Position numbers and translations under genes: made by a program. A stretch of DNA of 64,000 bases, from NCBI RefSeq assembly GCF_011927625.1, contig NZ_JAATIZ010000004.1, forward strand, positions 186,001 to 250,000, given 5' to 3'. This document shows positions 34,815 to 44,333 of this stretch, piece by piece; the stretch's first letter is position 1; every line of letters begins with the position of its first letter. Under the pieces are notes generated by a model, which searched no databases, was not told the origin of the DNA, and saw nothing but the letters and a program-made list of their open reading frames with translations. Source of the stretch: Paenalcaligenes hominis. Lineage in GTDB: Bacteria; Pseudomonadota; Gammaproteobacteria; Burkholderiales; Burkholderiaceae_B.

Positions 34815-34879
34815 ATTACTGAATTTAACATAAACGCCACAATGTGTTGCTACTGTTACCGCGACTTCAATTCAGTAAT
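34815..34879. repeat. 11-bp inverted repeat upstream of the chemoreceptor gene
   Basis: ATTACTGAATT (34815-34825) and AATTCAGTAAT (34869-34879) are exact reverse complements 43 bp apart, upstream of the receptor start at 34778. The right half overlaps a weak sigma-28-like site on the minus strand (TAAT-N15-GCGGTAAC, 34855-34881). It could be an operator pair or a hairpin. No regulator can be named. Confidence 0.4.
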
Positions 34880-34954
34880 TATCCGGATGGTTTTATTTGC
34901 TTTTTTCTCTATTTAATTCTACGTACGCTACGATAGACACTATCCCTAACGCCA

Positions 34955-34981
34955 TAAAAAAACGCCTTGAAAAAGACGTTT
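34955..34981 (-). terminator. Rho-independent terminator after the lipoprotein gene
   Basis: On the minus strand, aaacgtctt, loop tttc, aaggcgttt (one mismatch) is followed by a run of T. It lies 13 bp after the stop of the small lipoprotein gene and ends that transcript before the next receptor gene. Confidence 0.75.
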
Positions 34982-34993
34982 AAAAAATGCATA

Positions 34994-35347
34994 TTAGCGC
35001 CCTAACCTGGGCTCTACTGGCGTGGGCTCGGGGTGATACACCGACGGCTGCTTTTTAATGGCGACCAAGGTGTGGTGGCTGTCGAACTCTAGCAGCAACT
35101 CGCGTTCAATGTAGACCGCATCCGTTAAAACGGTCTTTGTAAAGCGCCACAAAGCCAAGTACGCACCATTTGATTGATGATAATAATTCACGGGCTCGGC
35201 TTGCAGCAGGGTGACCGCCTGCTGCTTTGTGGTTTGCCCTATCTGCAGCGCTTGAATGGCGTTTAAGTCAAAGGAATTGCCCGTGCTTGTGCACGCGCTT
35301 AACAGAGTGATTAACGCCAGTAACCCACCACGCATCAGAGAGACCAT
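34994..35347 (-). CDS. Small putative outer-membrane lipoprotein, SmpA/OmlA (BamE)-like
   Basis: The protein has 117 residues. It has a hydrophobic signal ending in the lipobox LLSAC, so it is probably lipidated at Cys19. The mature part has IQALQIGQTTKQQAVTLLQAEP, which resembles the L-x-x-G-x-T-x-x-x-V-x-x-x-L-G-x-P pattern of the SmpA/OmlA fold, followed by a beta-rich segment. It starts only 6 bp after the chemoreceptor gene, so the two are co-transcribed. Function is unknown; a link to chemosensing or to the cell envelope is inference. Confidence 0.7.
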   Translation of the reverse strand: MVSLMRGGLLALITLLSACTSTGNSFDLNAIQALQIGQTTKQQAVTLLQAEPVNYYHQSNGAYLALWRFTKTVLTDAVYIERELLLEFDSHHTLVAIKKQPSVYHPEPTPVEPRLGR

Positions 35348-35353
35348 AATAGG

Positions 35354-36802
35354 CTAGAACTCCACCCAATCATCTTCAGCCGAAGCGGTTTTCTTTGACC
35401 CACTGAGATCAGGACGTAATAGTTTTGCGTCTTTACCTGTGCCTGAACTGGCGTTCATACCGGGAATGTCAGCGTGGCTCTTTTTTACAGAAGACAGCTC
35501 TGCGGGTTTAGCACTATTAATGGCCTTGGGGGGCAAAGCACGTTTGGCTGTAAGAGATTGAGTTGAGTGTGGCAGCGGCGCTTTCTTTTGTGTTTGAGCC
35601 CGCTGGCTTTTTACTTGAGCCTCGATATCAATGATCTGCGACTCAGGTAATTGATAGGCATTTAATGCCTCGTACAGTGCCTGAGACTGCTTGCTCATTT
35701 CGATGGCAGAGCGTGCTGTTTCGTCTACACGCTCGGCGTTATACGTGGTGCTGCTATCCATTGAGCTAATCGCTAAATTGACTTGATCAATACCGCTGGA
35801 TTGCTCGATGGTAGCGGCGCTGATTTCACCCATGATGTCCGTCACACGTTTTACGGAGTCAACGATTTCCTGCATGGTCGCTCCGGCGCGCTCGACCTGA
35901 CCCGAGCCCTCGTTCACTTTACCCACGGAATCGTCAATAAGCCCCGTAATTTCACGTGCCGCTTGGGCACTGCGTTGGGCTAAAGCGCGTACCTCGGAAG
36001 CAACCACGGCAAAACCACGCCCTTGTTCACCTGCACGAGCGGCCTCGACAGCGGCGTTTAATGCCAAAATATTGGTTTGGAAGGCAATGCTGTCAATCAC
36101 ACCCACAATGTCAGCAATTTTGCTGGAGCTAGCAGAAATGCCTTGCATGGTGCTGACGACCTCCCCTACGGCCTGCCCACCGCGCTGGGCAACATTGGAC
36201 GCCGTCACAGCCAACTGGTTAGCTTGGTGCGCATTATCCGCATTTTGACGTACGGTGCTAGATAGTTGTTCCATACTGGTAGCGGTTTGTTGCAAGGCGG
36301 CGGCTTGTTCTTCGATACGTGCAGTAAGACTGGAGTTACCCTCAGCGATGCCTTCATTACCTGCATGCAGTTGGGCTGCGCTTACGCGGATATGGCTAAA
36401 GGTTTTAATTAAGCTGTCTTGCATATGCTGCAAGCTACCAAATACCTGCCCGATTTCATTATTGCTTTTGCGTGTAATGCGTTGGGTCAGGTCGCCTTTA
36501 GCAATGGATTCAAAATGCGTAGCTAAAAAATGCAAAGGTTTAAGAATACGCCCATTGACTAGCAAAAAGGCGGCCACACTGAACACCACTAGCACTGCCA
36601 ACGCAATACCACCTACAACTAAGGTGGTGGTGTAGCTGGACTGTGCTGCACCCAAAACCCCTTTAGATACGGAGGCCGTTTGAAGTTGAGCGACTACGGC
36701 TTGCATCTGTGTCATAGCCACGGCAACGATTGCCGTAGCGCTTGCCACGATCAACACCATTAATAGAGCAAAGAGATGTCTTAGCTTGAGGTTATTCAAC
36801 AT
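35354..36802 (-). CDS. Methyl-accepting chemotaxis protein with minimal periplasmic loop and C-terminal DWVEF tether
   Basis: The protein has 482 residues. TM1 lies near 9-29 and TM2 near 60-82, leaving only about 30 periplasmic residues, too few for a ligand domain. HAMP and a full signalling domain follow ([23 protein letters not shown]). The last residues, DDWVEF, fit the xWxxF pentapeptide that tethers CheR/CheB in enteric Tar/Tsr (NWETF). The linker before it is Lys/Ser/Pro-rich (about 385-475). It follows flgL by 30 bp, so it may be transcribed with flgKL from the sigma-28 promoter. Confidence 0.94.
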   Translation of the reverse strand: MLNNLKLRHLFALLMVLIVASATAIVAVAMTQMQAVVAQLQTASVSKGVLGAAQSSYTTTLVVGGIALAVLVVFSVAAFLLVNGRILKPLHFLATHFESIAKGDLTQRITRKSNNEIGQVFGSLQHMQDSLIKTFSHIRVSAAQLHAGNEGIAEGNSSLTARIEEQAAALQQTATSMEQLSSTVRQNADNAHQANQLAVTASNVAQRGGQAVGEVVSTMQGISASSSKIADIVGVIDSIAFQTNILALNAAVEAARAGEQGRGFAVVASEVRALAQRSAQAAREITGLIDDSVGKVNEGSGQVERAGATMQEIVDSVKRVTDIMGEISAATIEQSSGIDQVNLAISSMDSSTTYNAERVDETARSAIEMSKQSQALYEALNAYQLPESQIIDIEAQVKSQRAQTQKKAPLPHSTQSLTAKRALPPKAINSAKPAELSSVKKSHADIPGMNASSGTGKDAKLLRPDLSGSKKTASAEDDWVEF

Positions 36803-36832
36803 GAATCGTTCACCAATAGAGAAAAAAGAAGA

Positions 36833-38104
36833 TTACCCGCGCGCATTCAATGCAAATAGGTTTGTGCTTTGTATTTTTTTAAACGCAATGGCCGCCGCCT
36901 CGAGTGCAGAGGTGCGCATTTCCAATTGGGTTGATGCCGAATAATAGTCTAAGTCTTCGATACGAGAAATCTCGGACGACAAATGCAAGGCTTGCATCGA
37001 GCCTACATGTGACAATGCGTCGACCTCGTTCATACGTGCACCAACCGAGGCACGTATGGTTAGAATATTGTCATAGGCTAAATCCGTGTGCTGCATGGCT
37101 CGATTTAATACGTTTTGCATGGTGGCTTTGTTGGCTGGGTTGCCATCTACATCTAAACGTAATGCATTGACCACATCATTTAGGGTATTAAGCAGGTTTA
37201 GCTCGTCATTACCGTACTGATTTTGGGAGTTCGTTAACGAAAAGCTATCGCCTGCTTTAGGTGTGCCATTCAGCGCCACTGTCAAGCCATTGCCTAAATC
37301 CAGTCTTGTGGTACCCGCCTCGTGCACGACGGTTTTTTCTGTTTCCTGTAACACACCGTTCTCGTCCAAGGCCTTGGTCGTAATGGTGAGATTAGGGCTG
37401 TCAGGCGTAGCCCCAGCGGTAACAGCAATGTCGATACTTTGCACTTGAGTCGCTTTGCTGGAATCCGCGATAGACACACCACCTATTTCACCGGTGCCGC
37501 TGTTAGCCAAGTGGCCCGACGTGAAAAACACAAGACTACCTGGCGTGGCGCGCAAAAACACATCCACCCCATGGTCACTGCTTGGTAACTGGCGGGTTTG
37601 ATCCACCTGAATATTACGATCGGAGCGGTCACCTACGTATTTATAGCTACCATCAGTATTTTTACTAAAGGGCTGTAATGTGCCCTGCGAACCACTGAAC
37701 ATGTACTGACCGCTAGCATCTTGGGCATTAGCCAGGTTAGCAATGGAATCACGCATTTCCTCGAATACGGTGGCTAAGGCCTCGCGGTCTGCGTTTGACA
37801 AGGTGCCATTGGCAGCCTCGAGCAAACGCGTTTTAGCGCCATTGACCTGTGGGATCAATGACATCAGTACATTTTCCTCCTCGCCCAAATTGCGCACAGC
37901 GACTTGGCGGTTTTCGGCAAAACGACTGTTCATGGATTTGGCCTGGGCCAAAGTGAGACTTTGCGCGGCGGCCAGCGGGTCATCCGCTGGGGTAATCATG
38001 CGCTTTCCACTGCTGACTTGTTGGAAAACGTGCATCAACTCGCTTTGCTGGCGATTTAAGGAATTGAGACCGGTTTGAAAATAAGCGGCTGTACTAATAC
38101 GCAT
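36833..38104 (-). CDS. flgL: Hook-filament junction protein FlgL (HAP3)
   Basis: The protein has 423 residues. The N-terminal flagellin-like domain reads MRISTAAYFQTGLNSLNRQQ and VSSGKRMITPADDPLAAAQ, and the C-terminal part SRIEDLDYYSASTQLEMRTSALEAAAIAF. It links the hook-associated FlgK zone to the filament. It lies 25 bp after flgK on the same transcript. Confidence 0.96.
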   Translation of the reverse strand: MRISTAAYFQTGLNSLNRQQSELMHVFQQVSSGKRMITPADDPLAAAQSLTLAQAKSMNSRFAENRQVAVRNLGEEENVLMSLIPQVNGAKTRLLEAANGTLSNADREALATVFEEMRDSIANLANAQDASGQYMFSGSQGTLQPFSKNTDGSYKYVGDRSDRNIQVDQTRQLPSSDHGVDVFLRATPGSLVFFTSGHLANSGTGEIGGVSIADSSKATQVQSIDIAVTAGATPDSPNLTITTKALDENGVLQETEKTVVHEAGTTRLDLGNGLTVALNGTPKAGDSFSLTNSQNQYGNDELNLLNTLNDVVNALRLDVDGNPANKATMQNVLNRAMQHTDLAYDNILTIRASVGARMNEVDALSHVGSMQALHLSSEISRIEDLDYYSASTQLEMRTSALEAAAIAFKKIQSTNLFALNARG

Positions 38105-38129
38105 TCTAGGGTTCCTTTACTCAATCACT

Positions 38130-39806
38130 CTATGCACGCAAGTTTAAAAGCGTGTCAAACAAATTTGTCCCCACATCAATTAAACGTGAGGCCGCGCGGT
38201 ACTGATCCGCATACTGGTTAAGTTTTAGGTATTCTTCGTCGAGATTCACACCGGATAGGGCTTGTTGTGCTGAGAAGTTTTGCTCAATTAAGTTTTTTTG
38301 TGCTTTGGCGGCCGTGGCATTTTGCTGCCCATTTACCGCTACCCGGTTTACAAGCTGAGAAAACGCATCGTTAAAGCTTAAACTGCCCTTGCCCATGGTT
38401 TTACTGTTTTGCAATTCGGCTAATTTAAGCGCTATGCTGCCGTCTGCTGAACCCAATGGATTGCCGTCGGCATCTTGGCCGGCTGCCGCGATATCGCCAG
38501 GCTGCTTGATCTCGACAGCAAAACTATCGGCTGAGTTTCGCGTTGGGGTGACACGCCATAAATCGCCATCCACAGCCCCTGCCATGGCGCTTTGGTCAAT
38601 TTTCAAACCATCAATAATGATTTCACCCTTATCATTTGCCGCGGGTAAATCAGTCAATTTCCCATTTGGCAATGTGCGATATTTCAGAGCTGAGTCTTCC
38701 ATCACAAACTCGTAGTCTTGCCCCGTCAATGCATTGGCGGAGTCTAGCTCTACGCGTAGACTGGCTGCGCTTTTGTTTTTATCTGAAGCCATCGGTTGCC
38801 CGATTTTTACGGAAAAATAATCACCGCCTTTAGCACCTGTTAGGTCGTAACCGGTGTTGTGAATGGCATTGAATTCAGTTGAAATAGCGATCGCAAGACG
38901 GCCCAAGGCATTTTGGGCTGGGTCTAGGGTATCTGTGCGGTATTTCATCAAACCGGCAAGCTGCCCACCAGAAAAACTGCCATCATCAATTTCCGCTAAG
39001 TTTGGCTGACCATTGGTGTGACCGTAGGTATAAGCCACCACATGACGGGTGGGGTCGGCTTGTGAGGGGACGGCTGTCAGCGGAAACTGGGTGGGCCCCC
39101 CTAATAAAATTTGCCCTGAACCTAAGGCCAAATTAAAGTTGCCGTCTTGTTCATAGACTTTGACATCAACCAGTTGATTGAGCTCGGCCACGAGTTGTTC
39201 GCGCTGATCTAATAAATCGTTAGGTGCATGCGCCCCGCCTACCGAAGCACGCGCTTTGGTAATTTGGTCGTTCATGTCGTGAATACGACTGACATAACTA
39301 TTGATTTGCGCCACAACCGTCGTGAGTTGGGTGTTGATGTCATGACGCTGGTTATCAATAAAGCGATTGGCTTCTTTAAACTGGGTCACAAGACTGTCGG
39401 AACGCCCTAACATTTCCTGACGTGCGGCCGGGTCAGCCGGTGCAGAGGCAACGGCTTGAACACTTTCAAAAAACTTTTGAATGGCTGGACTAACGCCTGC
39501 GGTACGGTCAGAAAACAAATTATTTAACTGAGCAATTTCATTGCCATAGGTGACTAATGCCGCCCCTTGGCTTTGTGACTTTACCACTTGGTTATGCAAA
39601 AAACTGTCGTAAGCACGCTGTACCGTAACCGCTTGGACGCCACGACCTATATAGCCAGCCCCAGTGGCTCGTGCCCCGGTTGTTTGCTGTAGTACCGTTT
39701 GACGGTTGTAGCCTTCTACGGCGGCATTATTAATATTGTGCCCAGTGGTCATGAGATTGACTTGAGCTGTATTAAGCGCTGAAAGACCTAGGCCATATAA
39801 ATTCAT
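38130..39806 (-). CDS. flgK: Hook-filament junction protein FlgK (HAP1)
   Basis: The protein has 558 residues. The N terminus LYGLGLSALNTAQVNLMTTGHNINNA is the rod/hook family motif, and the C terminus (LSGVNLDEEYLKLNQYADQY) is typical of FlgK. It is the first junction protein on the hook. A sigma-28 promoter lies 65 bp upstream with a hairpin in the leader. Confidence 0.96.
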   Translation of the reverse strand: MNLYGLGLSALNTAQVNLMTTGHNINNAAVEGYNRQTVLQQTTGARATGAGYIGRGVQAVTVQRAYDSFLHNQVVKSQSQGAALVTYGNEIAQLNNLFSDRTAGVSPAIQKFFESVQAVASAPADPAARQEMLGRSDSLVTQFKEANRFIDNQRHDINTQLTTVVAQINSYVSRIHDMNDQITKARASVGGAHAPNDLLDQREQLVAELNQLVDVKVYEQDGNFNLALGSGQILLGGPTQFPLTAVPSQADPTRHVVAYTYGHTNGQPNLAEIDDGSFSGGQLAGLMKYRTDTLDPAQNALGRLAIAISTEFNAIHNTGYDLTGAKGGDYFSVKIGQPMASDKNKSAASLRVELDSANALTGQDYEFVMEDSALKYRTLPNGKLTDLPAANDKGEIIIDGLKIDQSAMAGAVDGDLWRVTPTRNSADSFAVEIKQPGDIAAAGQDADGNPLGSADGSIALKLAELQNSKTMGKGSLSFNDAFSQLVNRVAVNGQQNATAAKAQKNLIEQNFSAQQALSGVNLDEEYLKLNQYADQYRAASRLIDVGTNLFDTLLNLRA

Positions 39807-39826
39807 AAAAGTATCCGTTTATTTGA

Positions 39827-39844
39827 GTAGCAGCGTGCTGCTAC
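39827..39844 (-). repeat. Hairpin in the flgK leader
   Basis: gtagcagcgtgctgctac reads as a near-perfect palindrome (stem of 7-8 bp). It lies between the sigma-28 site and the flgK ATG, so it would be within the 5' untranslated leader. Confidence 0.5.
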
Positions 39845-39870
39845 ACCCACCCAAAAGCGTATTTGTTTTA

Positions 39871-39897
39871 TTAACGACCGTTTGGGCGTAATCTTTA
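39871..39897 (-). promoter_or_regulatory. Sigma-28 promoter of flgKL
   Basis: On the minus strand, TAAA (39897-39894), a 15-bp spacer, then GTCGTTAA (39878-39871). It overlaps the last codon of flgJ and gives flgKL a late promoter separate from flgB-J. Confidence 0.75.
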
Positions 39898-40872
39898 GCG
39901 CACCGCGCTGGAGTCAAAGTACGCCATGATAGAAATTAATTTATCGGCATAGTTAGGATCCGTCGCGTAGCCAGACGCTTGGACCCGTTTAGCGGCCTCT
40001 TCGGCTGAGCCTGCATCACGTACCGAGGCATAGCGTTCATTTTGGCTTAATAAGCGCGCGTAATCAGCCAAGGAGTCTTGATAGGAATCATAGGCGCGAA
40101 AAGGCTGTTTGACTTTGACTTTCTTGCCATCAATAAACTCGGTGGTCATGACATGCGCCACCTTGCCTTTCCAGCCGGAGGTGGCCTTGATACCAAATAA
40201 ATTATGGCTGGTAGAACCGTCCTCGAAGAGAATTTCGCGTTTACCCCACCCCGACTCGAGGGCGGCTTGGCTCATGATCAGTTTTTCGGGCAGCCCCGAT
40301 TCCGCTGCTGCAACCTGCACCGCATCACGCATTTTGTTTATAAAAGAGCTGATATGTTTAGGCGCACCTTGAATGGCCGACGCAATCGCATCCACCGATT
40401 TAGGGCCATTGAGCTTTTTAATTAATGCGGTGAGTGACGGCGCATCAATAATGCGCCCTGCCTCGCCCACATGGGAGCGTAACTGCGGTAATCGTGTTGA
40501 AGCCGCTTCGGGTACGGTGCGCGCAGGCAGCCCCTGGCTTTGTAAACCTTGGGCTTGTTTCATTTGATCAATTAATGCTTGGGCAAAACCAAACCCAGGG
40601 TTTGATAAATTTAACGCTAACTGTTCATCGCCAATGGTTTGCGACATGCGCACGGCTTCACTATCAAACAACCCATTACCGCTGGCCGTTTGACGTGCTT
40701 GCTTTAATAGCTGTTGAATCATTAGGGCTTCAAATTGATGCGCGACTTTTTCTTGGGCATCGCTATCAACCTGTGATCCCGTTACCGCTTTACGCAACGA
40801 GGCTAACTGCCCTGTATCAAAAATAGAAACTTGGGGGGTAGAACCAGGGCGAGGGAAAAACTGAGCCGACAC
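39895..40872 (-). CDS. flgJ: Peptidoglycan hydrolase/rod scaffold FlgJ
   Basis: The protein has 325 residues and the two-domain form found in beta- and gammaproteobacteria. The N-terminal rod-capping domain (about 40-115) has VAHQFEALMIQQLLKQARQT and GFAQALIDQM. The C-terminal glucosaminidase domain (about 165-320) has SQAALESGWGKREI, with the catalytic Glu in ALESGWG, and HNLFGIKAT. It caps the growing rod and opens the peptidoglycan. Confidence 0.96.
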   Translation of the reverse strand: MSAQFFPRPGSTPQVSIFDTGQLASLRKAVTGSQVDSDAQEKVAHQFEALMIQQLLKQARQTASGNGLFDSEAVRMSQTIGDEQLALNLSNPGFGFAQALIDQMKQAQGLQSQGLPARTVPEAASTRLPQLRSHVGEAGRIIDAPSLTALIKKLNGPKSVDAIASAIQGAPKHISSFINKMRDAVQVAAAESGLPEKLIMSQAALESGWGKREILFEDGSTSHNLFGIKATSGWKGKVAHVMTTEFIDGKKVKVKQPFRAYDSYQDSLADYARLLSQNERYASVRDAGSAEEAAKRVQASGYATDPNYADKLISIMAYFDSSAVR

Positions 40873-40887
40873 GTCTCTATACCTTGC

Positions 40888-42030
40888 TTAAATAATTTCC
40901 AAATCAGCGCGTAATGCGCCGGCACTTTTCAGATTTTGTAAAATAGACAATAAGTCTTGCGGCGTAGCACCCAAGGCATTTAACGCCCGCACCACATCTG
41001 CTAAATTAGCGCTGGTCGTAATACGTTGCAGGCTGCCTTCTTGGGTACGCATTTCAATATCTGTACGGTCGGTGACCACAGTTTGCCCACCCGCAAAAGG
41101 GGTATCGGGCTGACTCACCCCGGTCTGTGAACTAATCACTACCGACAAGTTGCCGTAGGCAATCGCTGCCTCATCAATGGTGACGGTACGGTTCATGACC
41201 ACAGAGCCTGTGCGCGCATTCACCACTACCCGCGCTCGCGCCGGCGGTACTTGCACATTCAAATGTTCAATTTGCGACAAAAAGGCGGCTTGGGCTTGGG
41301 GCTCGAGAGGGGCTTGAACTCGAATAACGCGTCCGTCTAAAGCGGTAGCCGTGTTAGCGCCAAACCGTTGATTAATGGCTGCCACCATGTTTTGCGCCGT
41401 GCCAAAATCAGTGCTGTTGAGCTCTAGCGTGAGCGCCCCATCGTAAATAAATGTGGTGGGTACACTTTGCTCGACAATGGCACCACTTGGGATGGTGCCA
41501 CCGTTTAGCTGATTGACTTGTACACTGGAGCCACCGGCCTCAGCACCTGCCCCACCCACCAACAAGTTCCCCTGCGCAATGGCGTAGACCTGACCGTTGG
41601 CACCTTTTAAGGGCGTCATCAATAACGTACCACCGCGCAGGCTTTTGGCATTACCCATTGATGACACCACCACATCCACGGCTTGGCCTGGACGCGCAAA
41701 GGCGGGTAAACGTGCTGTGACCATGACAGCGGCTACGTTTTTAAGCTGCATATTGCTGCCCTGAGGAATGGTCACCCCTAGTTGCGACAGCATATTGGTT
41801 AAGCTTTGTTGCGTAAATGGGGCTTGGCGCACTTGATCACCGCTGCCATCTAAACCCACCACTAAGCCATAGCCAATGAGCTGATTTTCTCGCACTCCTT
41901 GAATGGACGCTAAATCTTTGATGCGCTCAGCGTGACTCGTTAGGGGCTGCCAAAGCAATAGCGCCACCAATGCGGTTTTAGCGAATGCGAAACAGAGAGA
42001 AAAGCGTGAGGAGGCGGCTTTATTTTTCAT
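40888..42030 (-). CDS. flgI: Flagellar P-ring protein FlgI
   Basis: The protein has 380 residues from the ATG at 42028-42030, just after the flgH stop. The frame continues upstream to a TTG inside flgH, but the chosen start gives a proper signal peptide ([15 protein letters not shown], then ERIKDLA). Family motifs include [24 protein letters not shown] and [12 protein letters not shown]. It forms the periplasmic ring around the rod and needs FlgA for assembly. Confidence 0.96.
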   Translation of the reverse strand: MKNKAASSRFSLCFAFAKTALVALLLWQPLTSHAERIKDLASIQGVRENQLIGYGLVVGLDGSGDQVRQAPFTQQSLTNMLSQLGVTIPQGSNMQLKNVAAVMVTARLPAFARPGQAVDVVVSSMGNAKSLRGGTLLMTPLKGANGQVYAIAQGNLLVGGAGAEAGGSSVQVNQLNGGTIPSGAIVEQSVPTTFIYDGALTLELNSTDFGTAQNMVAAINQRFGANTATALDGRVIRVQAPLEPQAQAAFLSQIEHLNVQVPPARARVVVNARTGSVVMNRTVTIDEAAIAYGNLSVVISSQTGVSQPDTPFAGGQTVVTDRTDIEMRTQEGSLQRITTSANLADVVRALNALGATPQDLLSILQNLKSAGALRADLEII

Positions 42031-42032
42031 AA

Positions 42033-42722
42033 CTAGAAGGGGGAGATATTTAAGAAGAAACGCTGTAACCAACCCATGGTTTGTACCTCGTCCATCACAC
42101 CTTTACTGCGAAACTCGATACGTGCATCAGCAACCTGTGTGGAAACTACGGTACCCGAGCCAGAAATAGAGCGGGGATCGACCACACCTGAAAAACGCAT
42201 GTACTCGCTACCCCGGTTAATAGCAATTTGCTTTTCACCTGCGACTTGAAGATTGCCATTTGGCATAACCCCAATCACGGTAGTGGTTAAGGTACCCGAG
42301 AACATGTTGTCCGCGCGACTGGTGCCCGAACCTTTAGCGCTATTGGTGCCTGTGGCTTCAAAATTCTGCCGAGTGCCGAGCTCGCTGGGCAGGATACTCG
42401 GAGAAAGGCCAATATTCATACCCGCTTCGCTATTGCGATCGGTGTTGGTAGAGACGCTTTTGGCAGCGTTGGTTTTTTCTTGGATCACAATCGTGACAAT
42501 GTCCCCTACGTTGCGCGGTCTTCTGTCCTCGAACAGTGGGTAGTTGCCGTAAGCGGTGGGTTGATAAATAGCACCATTTGCCACAGCTTGGGGTGGCAAA
42601 GGGGCAGGAGGTGGGGCGCTTAGGGGCCCCACTACGACCGGCTCGGGCGGCACCATAGCACAAGCGCTAACTAACGCCACCAGCATCACCACACTAAACC
42701 GACTAAACGTAGACCCCATCAT
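42033..42722 (-). CDS. flgH: Flagellar L-ring lipoprotein FlgH
   Basis: The protein has 229 residues. The lipobox LVSAC at 17-21 shows that it is a lipoprotein of the outer-membrane ring. Family motifs are [19 protein letters not shown]-like (here [20 protein letters not shown]) and [13 protein letters not shown] followed by [13 protein letters not shown]. It lies 17 bp after flgG. Confidence 0.96.
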   Translation of the reverse strand: MMGSTFSRFSVVMLVALVSACAMVPPEPVVVGPLSAPPPAPLPPQAVANGAIYQPTAYGNYPLFEDRRPRNVGDIVTIVIQEKTNAAKSVSTNTDRNSEAGMNIGLSPSILPSELGTRQNFEATGTNSAKGSGTSRADNMFSGTLTTTVIGVMPNGNLQVAGEKQIAINRGSEYMRFSGVVDPRSISGSGTVVSTQVADARIEFRSKGVMDEVQTMGWLQRFFLNISPF

Positions 42723-42739
42723 GATTTACCTTGTGTGTA

Positions 42740-43525
42740 TTAGATCTGTGTGAGACGACCTAACATCTGATCGGACGTTTGCACGGCTTTACTGTTCATT
42801 TCATAAGCGCGCTGGGCTGTAATCATATTCACGAGCTCCTCGGCCACGTTAACGTTCGAGGTTTCGGTGTATTCTTGTAGTACCAACCCTGCCCCATCCA
42901 TACCGGGCTGTAAAAAGTTAGCCGCACCTGAAGCATCGGTTTCCACATATAGGTTTTCACCTACGCTTTGCAAACCACTGGTATTCACAAAGGTGGTTAA
43001 TTGCAACTGCCCTACTTCTACGCTGGCACCAATTGCGCCTGGCTGTGTCACTGACACCGTGCCATCACGGGAAATTTCAATTTGCAACGCATTATCGGGG
43101 ATATTAATAGGAGGCTGGATTGGGTACCCACCGGCAGTCACAAGCTGACCATTTTGATCGAGCTGGAGCTGACCATTGCGTGTATAGGCAAAGGTACCAT
43201 CTGGCATTTCCACCTGAAAGTAGCCACGACCTTGAATGGCGACGTCTAATGAGTGCCCGGTATTATTTAAACCGCCTTGGCTATGAATGCGCTCGGTCGC
43301 TACGGTGCGCACACCGGTACCAATTTGCAACCCGGTGGGCAGCTGGTTAGCTGCACCAACCTGAGCCCCCGGCTGACGTAATGTTTGATACATCAGGTCT
43401 TCAAACACAGGACGGCTGCGCTTAAAGCCAGCGGTGTTGACGTTAGCTAAGTTATTGGAAATGACATCCAAGTTTGTTTGTTGGGCTTCTAAACCCGTCT
43501 TAGCTATCCAAAGTGAACGAATCAT
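42740..43525 (-). CDS. flgG: Distal rod protein FlgG
   Basis: The protein has 261 residues, the exact family size. It starts [20 protein letters not shown] and ends with [26 protein letters not shown], both strongly conserved. It is the distal rod subunit. Confidence 0.97.
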   Translation of the reverse strand: MIRSLWIAKTGLEAQQTNLDVISNNLANVNTAGFKRSRPVFEDLMYQTLRQPGAQVGAANQLPTGLQIGTGVRTVATERIHSQGGLNNTGHSLDVAIQGRGYFQVEMPDGTFAYTRNGQLQLDQNGQLVTAGGYPIQPPINIPDNALQIEISRDGTVSVTQPGAIGASVEVGQLQLTTFVNTSGLQSVGENLYVETDASGAANFLQPGMDGAGLVLQEYTETSNVNVAEELVNMITAQRAYEMNSKAVQTSDQMLGRLTQI

Positions 43526-43558
43526 AATAAAACCTAGAGATAAAAAGGAGCGGGTTAA

Positions 43559-44305
43559 TTAACCGTTGGTAGAGAGGATGCTGTTGGCTTTTTCTTCGCG
43601 TTGGCTCGCATCAGAAATCACTTTCATTTGCATTTCAAACTGACGCGTGTTGTTGATGAGCGCCACCATGACCTCGGCTGGATTCACATTACTTTTTTCT
43701 AAAAAGCCTGGAGCGATAGTGACCTCGGGGCTAGGTTGAGCCACAGTACCATCTGCGAGGCGGAACCAACCATCGTCACCGCGTACTAACTGGTTATTGT
43801 CTGGGTTAACGAGCTTTAGTTGACCAATGACTTGGATATCGCGCGGATTATCGCCCGCGCCTAAGGCGGTAATTTGCCCATCAGTGGAAAAGGTGATGGC
43901 GCCACGATCCGGCACCTCAATGGGCGCATTATCGGCGGACAACACGGGATAGCCTTGTTGGTTGACTAGCAGATTATTTTGGTTGACCGCAAAATCCCCT
44001 GCTCGTGTATAGGCCTCGCCTGCCGGTGTCATGACAGCAAACCAACCGTCACCTCGTATGGCCGCATCTAAGGCATGACCGGTTTCTGCCAACGCGCCCT
44101 GCGTATGATTGGAAGCCGGTGTAACGGTTGCATTGCCTACCCGAGTAGGAAAAACGGCCCCGCCTTGCAACGGCACAGCACGCTGGATAGCAAGCTGTTC
44201 TCTGAAGCCAGTGGTATTAATGTTAGCCATGTTGTTGGTGACCGTAGCTTGCTGCTCAAGCAAACGCTGGGCACCATTCATAGCGGTATAAACAATGCGA
44301 TCCAT
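43559..44305 (-). CDS. flgF: Proximal rod protein FlgF
   Basis: The protein has 248 residues. The start MDRIVYTAMNGAQRLLEQQ and the motif TNNMANINTTGFREQLAIQR are typical, as is the C-terminal NPAEVMVALINNTRQFEMQMK. It is a rod subunit encoded between flgE and flgG. Confidence 0.97.
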   Translation of the reverse strand: MDRIVYTAMNGAQRLLEQQATVTNNMANINTTGFREQLAIQRAVPLQGGAVFPTRVGNATVTPASNHTQGALAETGHALDAAIRGDGWFAVMTPAGEAYTRAGDFAVNQNNLLVNQQGYPVLSADNAPIEVPDRGAITFSTDGQITALGAGDNPRDIQVIGQLKLVNPDNNQLVRGDDGWFRLADGTVAQPSPEVTIAPGFLEKSNVNPAEVMVALINNTRQFEMQMKVISDASQREEKANSILSTNG

Positions 44306-44333
44306 ACTGTGTACTCGTGGGTTAATACCCTAA

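Noticed and set aside
42031-42072. Longer FlgI starting within flgH
   Set aside because: It needs a TTG start and places extra residues before a normal signal peptide.
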